Assembly: GCA_902463905.1 (NCBI GenBank)
Contig: CABQHF010000093.1
Span: 1 to 7,888, forward strand
Direction of reading: 5' to 3'
Source of the DNA: an uncultured Faecalibacterium sp.
Lineage (GTDB): Bacteria > Bacillota > Clostridia > Oscillospirales > Ruminococcaceae
Length of the DNA stretch: 7,888 nt
Shown here in pieces: positions 1 through 5,522 of the stretch; the stretch's first letter is position 1; each line of letters starts with the position of its first letter. The notes below the pieces were generated by a model. The model had not been told where the DNA came from. It made no database searches and worked only from the letters and a program-made list of their open reading frames with translations. The translations under genes were made by a program, and so were the position numbers.

Positions 1-2
1 GT

Positions 3-770
3 GAGCGCACCCTGCGCAGCGAAGAGACCTGCCGCTGCTGCGGCGCTGCCCTGCCTCCGGAAACGAAGGCGGACGAGCAGCTGAACGACCGTCAGGCCGC
101 TCAGGAAGAGCAGCGCGGCGGCTTTGACTATGAGAGCTTCTACCGCCAGTACGAGCAGCAGACCTTGGATCCGCTGCACCGCAACCTGCAGGCCGCTTTC
201 GGGCAGGAGGAGCTCATCGACGGCATTCCCAGCCGCGACTGGATGGATTACATCGGTGCCGCTGCACCGGCTTACCTGAACGATTACAGCCGGATGAAGC
301 TGCAGCACACCAAGGTGTCGCTGAGCTTCTCCGCCCTGCTGTTCGGGCCGTTCTACTTCTTCTACCGCAAGGCTTGGAAGCCTGCCTTTGCCTTTCTGGC
401 TGCAGAGCTGCTGCTGTTCGTGCCTACTCTGCTGCAGATGATGCAGCTCACCGGCAGCTCACTGTCCCTGGGGTTGAGCGACTCCACCTTTGTGGTGCTG
501 GGCCGCGTGGTATCCCTGGCCAGCTTTGCACTCATGCTGGTGCGGGGCCTGTTCGCCAAGTGGTTCTACCGCCAGAGCGCTGCCGCCCAGATCCGGCGCA
601 TCCGCAAGGAGTTCCCGGATGCTGCCCAGCGCAGCGTGGTGCTCTCGGCACAGGGCGGCGTGAGCTGGGCCGCTGTGCTTGGCTCCTTCGTGCTGCTCAT
701 AGTCATCGGCGGCTTTTGCAGTATGCTGCTCGGCCCCGATCTGAGCGTTCTGCTGAACGTCCTTTCCTGA
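3..770 (+). CDS. Zinc-ribbon / DUF2628-like membrane protein, 3' part only
   Basis: The reading frame is open from the left window edge, so the true start lies outside; the visible part is 255 residues. It begins with a CRCCGAAL stretch (visible residues 10-17), which looks like the second CxxC knuckle of a short zinc ribbon whose first knuckle would be upstream. A charged, Gln/Glu-rich linker follows. The C-terminal part has the 'W..YIG.....Y...Y..M' entry and the FGPFYFFYRKAW signature that I associate with DUF2628 proteins, then hydrophobic segments near visible residues 105-121, 128-147, 163-184 and 221-244. It is probably an integral membrane protein of unknown function with a cytosolic zinc ribbon. 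A TTG at 165 could be taken as a start, but the frame continues upstream through the zinc knuckle with no ribosome binding site near 165. galU starts 25 bases after the stop with no terminator between, so the two are probably co-transcribed. Confidence 0.8.
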   Translation, partial: ERTLRSEETCRCCGAALPPETKADEQLNDRQAAQEEQRGGFDYESFYRQYEQQTLDPLHRNLQAAFGQEELIDGIPSRDWMDYIGAAAPAYLNDYSRMKLQHTKVSLSFSALLFGPFYFFYRKAWKPAFAFLAAELLLFVPTLLQMMQLTGSSLSLGLSDSTFVVLGRVVSLASFALMLVRGLFAKWFYRQSAAAQIRRIRKEFPDAAQRSVVLSAQGGVSWAAVLGSFVLLIVIGGFCSMLLGPDLSVLLNVLS

Positions 771-795
771 TTTTTGCTTACAGAGGGGTTTTATC

Positions 796-1671
796 ATGAA
801 AAAGGTAACCAAAGCCGTGATCCCTGCTGCCGGTCTGGGCACCCGTGTGCTGCCGGCCACCAAGGCCATGCCCAAAGGTATGCTGCCCATCGTGGACAAG
901 CCCGCCATCCAGTATCTGGTGGAAGAGGCCGTGCGTTCCGGCATCACCGATATCCTGATCATTCTGGGCCGCAACCAGAGCGTGATCGAGGATCACTTTG
1001 ACCGCAGCCCAGAACTGGAAGAAAAGCTGGCCGCTCCCGGCAAGGAAAAGATGCTGGAGGAGTGCCTGGGCATCTCCAACCTGGCCAACATCTATTTTGT
1101 GCGCCAGAAGCAGACCCTTGGCCTGGGTCACGCCGTGAGCATGGCAAAGGCTTTCACCGAGGATGACCCCTTCGTGGTGATCTACGGTGACGACGTGATC
1201 TGGGGCGAGGATCCGGTCTGCGCCCAGCTGATCCGTGCCTACGAGGAGTTCGGCCGCCCGGTGGCCGGTGTTTCCGCTGTGCCCTGGGCCGATGTGAGCC
1301 GCTACTGCAGCCTCAAGACCACACCTATCCACGACAACTACTTCTTTGTGGATGACATGATCGAGAAGCCCAGGAAGGGCCAGGAGTTCAGCAACTATTC
1401 CATCCTGGGCCGTGTGCTGCTCACCCCGGAGATCTACGAGATCCTCGCCCACACCAAACCCGGTGCCGGTGGCGAGATCCAGCTGACCGACGCCATGGCC
1501 GAGTACGCCCGCAGCCGCGGCGGCATGACGGCCGTGGAGTTCACCGGCAAGCACTACGACATGGGCAACAAGCTCAAGGTGGTGGAGGCACAGGTGGAGC
1601 TGGCTCTGCAGCACCCGGAGATCGGCGAAGCCTTCCGGGCATATCTGAAGGAATTCTGCAAGACACTGTAA
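796..1671 (+). CDS. galU: UTP-glucose-1-phosphate uridylyltransferase (GalU)
   Basis: This 291-residue cytosolic enzyme makes UDP-glucose from UTP and glucose-1-phosphate, feeding cell-wall and surface glycan synthesis and the Leloir pathway. The length is usual for the family. The nucleotide-binding start is AAGLGTRVLPATKAMPKGMLP (residues 11-31, read in two parts: AAGLGTR at 11-17 and PATKAMPK at 20-27), followed by DKPAIQYLVEEA (34-45). Further family marks are the metal/sugar-site YGDD (130-133), EKP (190-192), the GR-LLTPEI segment (205-213), GAGGEIQLTDA (223-233) and YDMGNK (254-259). One departure is Gly28 where most GalU proteins have Glu in 'PKEMLP'; the preceding Lys27 is kept. The ATG is preceded by AGAGGGG at 782-788, a fair ribosome binding site. 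It lies downstream of the DUF2628-like gene and ends at a bidirectional terminator facing the convergent antiporter gene. Confidence 0.95.
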   Translation: MKKVTKAVIPAAGLGTRVLPATKAMPKGMLPIVDKPAIQYLVEEAVRSGITDILIILGRNQSVIEDHFDRSPELEEKLAAPGKEKMLEECLGISNLANIYFVRQKQTLGLGHAVSMAKAFTEDDPFVVIYGDDVIWGEDPVCAQLIRAYEEFGRPVAGVSAVPWADVSRYCSLKTTPIHDNYFFVDDMIEKPRKGQEFSNYSILGRVLLTPEIYEILAHTKPGAGGEIQLTDAMAEYARSRGGMTAVEFTGKHYDMGNKLKVVEAQVELALQHPEIGEAFRAYLKEFCKTL

Positions 1672-1680
1672 GTTCTGATA

Positions 1681-1724
1681 CACTAAAAAATCCCTCCGGC
1701 CGCAGCCAGAGGGATTTTTTAGTG
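1681..1724. terminator. Bidirectional rho-independent terminator
   Basis: A perfect 16-bp inverted repeat (1681-1696 with 1709-1724) is capped by a further 3-bp GGC/GCC stem after one mismatch, with loop CGCA. The stem has a run of A on one side and T on the other, so it ends transcripts from both directions: galU from the left and the antiporter gene from the right, whose stop is only three bases further on. Confidence 0.92.
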
Positions 1725-1727
1725 TCT

Positions 1728-2924
1728 TTATGCCTGAATCTGACTGGGATGCGGCACCGGCGGCTGTTTGGTGAACATGGCTTTCAGTGCCAGCGGGGTA
1801 GCCACGCTGGACACCACGATCAACAGGATCACGGCGGTAAAGTAGACCGGGTCCACCACGCCGATGGCAAGCCCCTTCTGCGCCACGATCAGTGCCACCT
1901 CGCCGCGAGTCATCATGCCGACACCAACCTTCAGGGAGTCGCCCCAGTTGAAGCGGCAGATCTTTGCAGCCAGGCCGCAGCCGATGATCTTGGTGATCAG
2001 TGCCACAATCACAAAGCAGACGCAGAACAGCAGGATCTCCGGGGTCAGGCCGCTGATATCGGTCTTAAGGCCGATGGAGGCAAAGAAGATAGGTGCAAAG
2101 ATGATATAGTTGCTGATATCCACCCGGCGCTCCACATAGGATGCGTCATTCATGGTGCACAGCACGATGCCGGCAATGTAGGCACCGGTAATATCGGCAA
2201 TGCCAAAGTAGGCCTCGGCCACATAGGCCATGCCAAAGCAGAAGGCCAGGCTCACGATGGTGATACGCTGGGTGTGAGGGTTGCGCCGATCCAGCCACTT
2301 CATGGCGTAATGGACCACCAGGCCCACACCCACAGCGGTGGCAAAGAACAGCAGGGTGTTCACCAGCACCTTGCCCAGGCCGGAACCGGTGCCGCTGCTG
2401 GCACCCAGCACACAGGTAAGCACCACGATACCCATCACATCGTCAATAACGGCTGCACTGACGATAGTGGTGCCCAGAAAGCTCTTCAGGTGGCCCAGCT
2501 CCTGCAAGGTAGCCACCGTGATGGACACGCTGGTGGCGGTCATGATGGTGCCAATGAACAGAGCCCTGTAAAACTCCGGGCTGCCCACTGCTGCAAAGCC
2601 GTAGAAAGCACCATATAATAAGGTGCCTCCCACCAGGGGCACAGCCACGCCCACGGCGGCGATCAGGGTGGCGATGGGGCCTGCCTTGATCAGTTCCTTC
2701 AGGTTGGTGCCCAGGCCCGTGGTGAACATCAGCAGCACCACGCCGATCTCGGCGAAGGTGGCAATGGAGTCACTGGTCTGCACCAGGTTGAGCACACAGG
2801 GGCCAATGATAAGACCTGCCAGGATCTCGCCCACCACCTGCGGAGCCTTGCACTTGCGTGCTACCAGCCCAAAAAACTTTGCACTCAGGATGATGATTGC
2901 CAGATTGCGGAATATCGAGTACAT
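1728..2924 (-). CDS. CPA2-type cation/proton antiporter (Na+/H+ or K+/H+ exchanger)
   Basis: The protein is a 398-residue polytopic membrane protein with about 12 hydrophobic segments. It fits the monovalent cation:proton antiporter-2 family in its short form without a C-terminal RCK/TrkA-N nucleotide-binding domain. Family marks are the first-helix pattern 'APQVVGEILAGLIIGP' (residues 27-42), TATSVSITVATL (129-140), the ion-site Asp pair in VIDDVMGIVVL (159-169, Asp161-Asp162), FFASIGL (280-286) and GMMTRGEVALIVA (336-348). A double Asp at this site is usual for electrogenic members such as NapA, but the transported ion cannot be read from sequence alone. I place the start at the ATG complementary to 2922-2924 because AAGGAG (2937-2932) lies seven bases upstream; a GTG at 2960 in the same frame has no such site and would add 12 charged residues before the first helix. 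Expected role: ion and pH homeostasis. The gene is monocistronic and convergent with galU. Confidence 0.9.
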   Translation of the reverse strand: MYSIFRNLAIIILSAKFFGLVARKCKAPQVVGEILAGLIIGPCVLNLVQTSDSIATFAEIGVVLLMFTTGLGTNLKELIKAGPIATLIAAVGVAVPLVGGTLLYGAFYGFAAVGSPEFYRALFIGTIMTATSVSITVATLQELGHLKSFLGTTIVSAAVIDDVMGIVVLTCVLGASSGTGSGLGKVLVNTLLFFATAVGVGLVVHYAMKWLDRRNPHTQRITIVSLAFCFGMAYVAEAYFGIADITGAYIAGIVLCTMNDASYVERRVDISNYIIFAPIFFASIGLKTDISGLTPEILLFCVCFVIVALITKIIGCGLAAKICRFNWGDSLKVGVGMMTRGEVALIVAQKGLAIGVVDPVYFTAVILLIVVSSVATPLALKAMFTKQPPVPHPSQIQA

Positions 2925-3005
2925 AGATACGCTCCTTTTCCGATTTTTTAAATTTCCCACTTTCCTGCCGCCGCAGCACTTTGTTCCACGGTATCATCAG
3001 AAAGC

Positions 3006-3031
3006 GACTATAAAGCGAATATATTATAGTC
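3006..3031. promoter_or_regulatory. Inverted repeat over the antiporter promoter (candidate operator)
   Basis: GACTATAA (3006-3013) and TTATAGTC (3024-3031) form a perfect 8-bp inverted repeat with a 10-base spacer. It covers the predicted -10 box (3023-3028) and start site of the minus-strand antiporter promoter, where a repressor would block initiation. Because the arms themselves contain TATAA-like sequence, chance cannot be excluded. Confidence 0.4.
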
Positions 3032-3051
3032 CCCTGTGGCAAAAAAAGCAA
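3023..3051 (-). promoter_or_regulatory. Predicted sigma-A promoter of the antiporter gene
   Basis: On the minus strand, TTGCTT (3051-3046) is followed after exactly 17 bases by a consensus TATAAT (3028-3023). The -35 box is weak (TTG only matches). Transcription would begin near 3016, giving a leader of about 90 bases before the ATG at 2924. The leader has no stem that I find convincing. Confidence 0.6.
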
Positions 3052-3085
3052 AGGATTTTTTTCAGCACTTTTTTCATCCAAGGGC

Positions 3086-3114
3086 TTGACAGACGCCGCC
3101 GGACTTGCTATAAT
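3086..3114 (+). promoter_or_regulatory. Perfect-consensus sigma-A promoter of the rpsF-ssb-rpsR operon
   Basis: TTGACA (3086-3091), a 17-base spacer and TATAAT (3109-3114) match the housekeeping consensus at all twelve positions with ideal spacing, as expected for a ribosomal protein operon. The start of transcription should be near 3120-3122, leaving a leader of about 100 bases. Confidence 0.88.
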
Positions 3115-3121
3115 AAATTGC

Positions 3122-3135
3122 TGTCTGAACAGACA
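3122..3135 (+). promoter_or_regulatory. Inverted repeat at the 5' end of the rpsF transcript
   Basis: TGTCTG-AA-CAGACA is a 6+6 inverted repeat placed exactly at the predicted transcription start. In RNA it would be a short 5'-terminal hairpin (with a four-base loop once the innermost pair is open), which could protect the message; in DNA it could be an operator. Nothing in the sequence decides between these. Confidence 0.35.
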
Positions 3136-3139
3136 CGCC

Positions 3140-3169
3140 GCACACAGCCGCAACGCCGCAGCTGTGTGT
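3140..3169 (+). promoter_or_regulatory. Candidate S6:S18-binding rpsF leader hairpin
   Basis: CACACAGC (3141-3148) pairs with GCTGTGTG (3161-3168), extended by a G-U pair at 3140/3169. Inside, CG (3149-3150) can pair with CG (3154-3155) around a CAA loop, leaving CCGCA (3156-3160) bulged on the 3' side. A bulged CCG in a hairpin of the rpsF 5' leader is the hallmark of the known autoregulatory motif that the S6:S18 complex binds, mimicking its 16S rRNA site. Position (about 55 bases before the rpsF start) and the presence of both rpsF and rpsR in the operon agree. The match is from my recollection of the motif, not from a covariance search. Confidence 0.55.
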
Positions 3170-3175
3170 ACCCTT

Positions 3176-3195
3176 GGTCTTGTGATTGCAAGACC
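3176..3195 (+). promoter_or_regulatory. Second hairpin in the rpsF leader
   Basis: GGTCTTG (3176-3182) and CAAGACC (3189-3195) form a perfect 7-bp stem with loop TGATTG, ending 12 bases before the ribosome binding site (AAGGAGGTG, 3207-3215). There is no T run, so it is not a terminator. It may set the fold of the leader together with the upstream CCG-bulge hairpin. Confidence 0.45.
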
Positions 3196-3223
3196 CTTAA
3201 GTCCAAAAGGAGGTGCTACAAAA

Positions 3224-3508
3224 ATGGCAAAGTACGAAACCATGCTGATTACCAGCGCCGCTCTCGACGAGGAGGCTACCGCCGCTCTGGTTGGTAAGTT
3301 CAAGTCCCTGATCGAGGCTAACGGTACGATCGATTCCATCGACGAGTGGGGCAAGCGCCGTCTGGCCTACCCCATCAACGACGAGGAGGAAGGCGTCTAC
3401 ACCGTGATCAACTTCACCAGCGAGCCCAGCTTCCCCGCTGAGCTGGACCGTGTGTACAAGATCACTGAAGGCGTTATGCGCAGCCTGATCATTGCTCACG
3501 AGGAGTAA
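3224..3508 (+). CDS. rpsF: 30S ribosomal protein S6
   Basis: The 94-residue protein binds the central domain of 16S rRNA as a heterodimer with S18 during 30S assembly. It begins MAKYETMLITSAALDEE, the usual first strand of S6, and contains GTIDSIDEWGKRRLAYPI (residues 35-52) and the 'G.Y..I.F' strand, then a C-terminal 'VMRSLIIAHEE'. The length matches the family. The ATG is set by AGGAGGTG (3208-3215) eight bases upstream; the frame remains open upstream to 3086, but that extension lies inside the promoter. It is the first gene of rpsF-ssb-rpsR, with ssb 30 bases after the stop. Expected control: strong constitutive promoter plus possible feedback by S6:S18 on the leader. Confidence 0.96.
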   Translation: MAKYETMLITSAALDEEATAALVGKFKSLIEANGTIDSIDEWGKRRLAYPINDEEEGVYTVINFTSEPSFPAELDRVYKITEGVMRSLIIAHEE

Positions 3509-3538
3509 TCCTTTCGTGATGAAAAAGGAGTCCGTACT

Positions 3539-4018
3539 ATGTTGAATGTTGTTGCCATCATGGGCCGCCTTGTGGCGGATCCTGAACTGCGCACCACGCC
3601 CCAGGGCACAAACGTGTGCAGCTTCCGCATCGCCTGCGACCGCAATTTTGCACGTCAGGGCGAGCAGCGTCAGGCCGATTTCATTGATATCGTTGCCTGG
3701 CGTTCTCAGGCCGAGTTCGTTTGCAAGTATTTCCAGAAGGGCAGTCTGATCGCCATCGACGGCAGTATCCAGACCCGCCAGTATCAGGATAAGAACGGCA
3801 ACAACCGCACGGCTTTTGAGATCGTGGCCAACAACATCAACTTTGCAGGCCCCAAGAACAGCAATGCAGGCGGCGGAGCAAATTATCAGAATTCTGCTCC
3901 GTCCTACCAGAACGCAGCCCCCGCACGTCCGGCTGCTGTGGAGGCAGCTCCCAGCTACTCTGCCGGCAATGCCGATGACTTTGCCGTCATCGACGACAGC
4001 GACGATCTGCCGTTCTGA
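3539..4018 (+). CDS. ssb: Single-stranded DNA-binding protein SSB
   Basis: SSB coats single-stranded DNA in replication, repair and recombination and recruits partner enzymes through its C-terminal tip. The 159-residue product has an N-terminal OB-fold (about 1-105) starting MLNVVAIMGRLVADPELR, with GTNVCSFRIACDR (23-35), the DFIDIVAWRSQAE segment (47-59, Trp54) and GSIQTRQYQDKNG (75-87). A Gly/Asn/Ala/Pro-rich flexible linker follows (about 106-147), then the acidic tip DDSDDLPF (152-159), which matches the usual DDDIPF-type partner-binding end. Start chosen from AAAAAGGAG (3522-3530), eight bases before the ATG. It sits between rpsF and rpsR, the standard Firmicutes order, which keeps SSB supply tied to growth rate. 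Confidence 0.96.
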   Translation: MLNVVAIMGRLVADPELRTTPQGTNVCSFRIACDRNFARQGEQRQADFIDIVAWRSQAEFVCKYFQKGSLIAIDGSIQTRQYQDKNGNNRTAFEIVANNINFAGPKNSNAGGGANYQNSAPSYQNAAPARPAAVEAAPSYSAGNADDFAVIDDSDDLPF

Positions 4019-4064
4019 CACGAAACGGTCAATCCGTTAAAAATCCAATAGGAGGTAATAAGCA

Positions 4065-4322
4065 ATGGCTTTTGAAAGAACCGAAGGCTCTCGCCCCGCA
4101 CGCCCCATGCGTCGCGGCCGCAAGAAGGTTTGCAGCTTCTGTGTCGATCGCATCGACACCATCGATTACAAGGACGTGCCCCGTCTGCGTAAGTACGTCT
4201 CTGAGCGTGCAAAGATCATTCCCCGCCGTGTGACCGGCACTTGCGCTTATCATCAGCGCGCACTGACCATCGCCATCAAGCGTGCTCGTCACGTTGCTCT
4301 GATGCCCTACGTCAGCGACTAA
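4065..4322 (+). CDS. rpsR: 30S ribosomal protein S18, zinc-binding (C+) form
   Basis: The 85-residue S18 partners S6 on 16S rRNA. A basic N-terminus leads to KKVCSFCVDR (residues 20-29), the conserved 'IDYKDVPRLRKYVSERAKI' region (33-51), PRRVTGTCAYHQR (53-65) and a basic helix ending LMPYVSD. Cys23, Cys26, Cys60 and His63 give a CxxC...CxxH set, the zinc-binding C+ form; the B. subtilis protein as I recall it lacks these residues. The ATG follows AGGAGG (4050-4055) by nine bases. It is the last gene of the operon and is followed by a strong terminator. Confidence 0.96.
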   Translation: MAFERTEGSRPARPMRRGRKKVCSFCVDRIDTIDYKDVPRLRKYVSERAKIIPRRVTGTCAYHQRALTIAIKRARHVALMPYVSD

Positions 4323-4363
4323 TCTTTAAAACATCAACCCAATCAAAATAATCAGCAATCAGC

Positions 4364-4402
4364 AAAGGCTCTTTCCCGATGACAAGGGAAAGAGCCTTTT
4401 TT
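4364..4402 (+). terminator. Rho-independent terminator of rpsF-ssb-rpsR
   Basis: AAAGGCTCTTTCCC (4364-4377) and GGGAAAGAGCCTTT (4386-4399) form a perfect 14-bp stem with an eight-base loop, ending in a run of six T (4397-4402). It lies about 40 bases after the rpsR stop. Confidence 0.93.
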
Positions 4403-4419
4403 GGTGCAAACCGCCCATT

Positions 4420-4446
4420 TTGTTTTACAGCGCCCTGTGTTATACT
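4420..4446 (+). promoter_or_regulatory. Predicted extended -10 promoter of the secreted protein gene
   Basis: TATACT (4441-4446) is preceded by TG one base upstream (4438-4439), an extended -10 element. The -35 match is poor (TTGTTT at 4420-4425, spacer 15). It lies just after the rpsR terminator, so the next gene would have its own transcript. Confidence 0.45.
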
Positions 4447-4490
4447 GGCCTTGCACACTCCCCTGCACAATTTTTTCAGGAGGTATCAGT

Positions 4491-5207
4491 ATGAAACGAC
4501 ACTCTATCCGTCTTGCGGCGGCGGCACTGGGCCTTTTGCTGGTGCTGCCCACCGGGCTTTCGGCCTCGGCAGCTTCGTCCTTTGATGCAGGCTACTATGC
4601 CTCGCATTATCCGGATGTGGCAGCAGCCTGCGGCACCGACGAGGCTGCCCTGCTGCAGCACTACATCCAGTTCGGTGCATCGGAAGGCCGCAAGCCCTCA
4701 GCCTGGGGCCGGGCCGGTGACACGGACCTGAAGCTCACCGATACCCAGATCGCGGCCATCTGGTCGCCGGTGCCTATCCAGCAGCTGGCCAACTACAAGA
4801 GCCTGAAACGGAAAATGACCGACGACGAGTTTGTGCAGGCCTACGAGCAGGCCCGCAAGATCGTGACACCTCTGGCCTTCAAGAGCCGCGAAGAGCAGCT
4901 GGCTGGCATCGCCAATGCCCTGCGCGAGATGGTGGACGACGGCACGGTGGCCTACTCCACCGATGTGCCCCACTACAACGACGCCTACGGCTATCTGGTG
5001 CTGCATGTGGCCTCCTGTGCCGGATGCGCCCGTACCACCGGCCTGTGCCTGAACATGCTGGGCATTCCCTATGAGCATGTGAACGAGAATCAATGGAGCC
5101 ACCAGTGGTGCCGCGTACCCATGGAGGACGGCAGCTACTGGATCTGTGATGCTTACGGTCTGTACTGCGGCCCGGAGCCTGCACCCTATCAGCACCCGTA
5201 TCTGTAA
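4491..5207 (+). CDS. Secreted transglutaminase-like cysteine protease-fold protein
   Basis: The 238-residue product starts with a Sec signal peptide: basic MKRHSIR, a hydrophobic stretch (about 8-21), and a likely cut after SASA or ASAA near residue 27-28. No lipobox or LPxTG is present. Residues 31-68 hold one copy of the 'FDAGYYASHYPDV...LLQHYIQFGASEGR' repeat found in many exported bacterial proteins. After a middle region of helical character (80-160) comes a transglutaminase-like core: SCAGCARTTGLCLNMLGIPYEHV (175-197, in parts; Cys179 the likely nucleophile, Cys176 possible), SHQWCRV (203-209, His204) and DGSYWICDAYG (213-223, Asp220), spaced as in the Cys-His-Asp triad of that fold. 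It could be a peptidase, amidase or crosslinking enzyme of the cell wall; the substrate is not readable. The mature part has seven cysteines, many for an exported protein. The ATG follows AGGAGGT (4478-4484) by six bases; in-frame codons back to 4401 lie in the promoter. Confidence 0.8.
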   Translation: MKRHSIRLAAAALGLLLVLPTGLSASAASSFDAGYYASHYPDVAAACGTDEAALLQHYIQFGASEGRKPSAWGRAGDTDLKLTDTQIAAIWSPVPIQQLANYKSLKRKMTDDEFVQAYEQARKIVTPLAFKSREEQLAGIANALREMVDDGTVAYSTDVPHYNDAYGYLVLHVASCAGCARTTGLCLNMLGIPYEHVNENQWSHQWCRVPMEDGSYWICDAYGLYCGPEPAPYQHPYL

Positions 5208-5222
5208 ATATGTGCTCAAAAC

Positions 5223-5268
5223 GGCGAGGACGAACCGGAACGGTTCTTCCCCGCCATTTTTCTTTTTT
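5223..5268 (+). terminator. Rho-independent terminator of the secreted protein gene
   Basis: GGCG-A-GGA-C-GAACCG (5223-5237) pairs with CGGTTC-T-TCC-C-CGCC (5241-5255) around a GAA loop, with two single mismatches, and is followed by ATTTTTCTTTTTT. It starts 16 bases after the stop codon. Confidence 0.85.
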
Positions 5269-5484
5269 CGGGACCGTTCTCGCTAGATTTGCAGTACATG
5301 CGCCTGGTTCAGAAAGCACTTGCAGCCGTGCAAAAAGTTACAAAGCGGTACGGTTTTTCCGGTAGTTTCTGACTGTTCCCGGGAATTTTCGGGAAACTGA
5401 TTTCATTCTGCTCTGCTGGCAAATCAATCTGCACAAAAACAGGTCGGGAGCATGTACAGATTGCACGAAACTGTTTTTTCATTC
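5269..5484. other. Non-coding stretch before the LacI-family gene
   Basis: About 215 bases without a gene that I can support on either strand. It is more AT-rich than its neighbours. It holds a small TTGCA-GCCG-TGCAA hairpin (5320-5333) and the palindrome TTCCCGGGAA (5376-5385), whose left arm can also pair with CGGGAA at 5390-5395. No promoter consensus or riboswitch is recognisable here. Open frames across it have no ribosome binding site. Confidence 0.5.
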
Positions 5485-5515
5485 TTGATTTTTTATACGG
5501 AATGTGCCATACTAT
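5485..5515 (+). promoter_or_regulatory. Predicted promoter of the LacI-family regulator operon
   Basis: TTGATT (5485-5490) is a 4/6 match to the -35 box. The -10 is ambiguous: CATACT (5508-5513, spacer 17) or TACTAT (5510-5515, spacer 19), each 4/6. Initiation near 5520 would put the inverted-repeat operator just downstream of the start site. A weak match of this kind is common for regulated promoters. Confidence 0.5.
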
Positions 5516-5522
5516 AGCCACT

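Noticed and set aside
778..1683. Minus-strand open frame opposite galU
   Set aside because: The predicted protein is His/Gly/Leu-rich with no family resemblance and begins inside the terminator region; it is a shadow of galU.
1722..2618. Long plus-strand open frame opposite the antiporter gene
   Set aside because: It is antisense to a clear membrane transporter. Its translation is His/Gln/Ala-rich nonsense typical of a GC-rich shadow, and it has no ribosome binding site.
2925..2960. GTG start at 2960 for the antiporter
   Set aside because: It has no Shine-Dalgarno, whereas AAGGAG is seven bases before the ATG at 2924 and that start places the first membrane helix normally.
3086..3223. N-terminal extension of rpsF from 3086
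   Set aside because: The extension would begin inside the -35 box of the consensus promoter; the ATG at 3224 has an ideal ribosome binding site and gives a normal S6 N-terminus.
4354..4366. Short direct repeat of ATCAGCA/ATCAGCAA before the rpsR terminator
   Set aside because: It is only two tandem copies of about eight bases, with no flanking structure or coding consequence.
4401..4490. Upstream in-frame starts for the secreted protein
   Set aside because: They would place non-signal-like residues ahead of a textbook signal peptide and overlap the terminator tail and promoter of the region.
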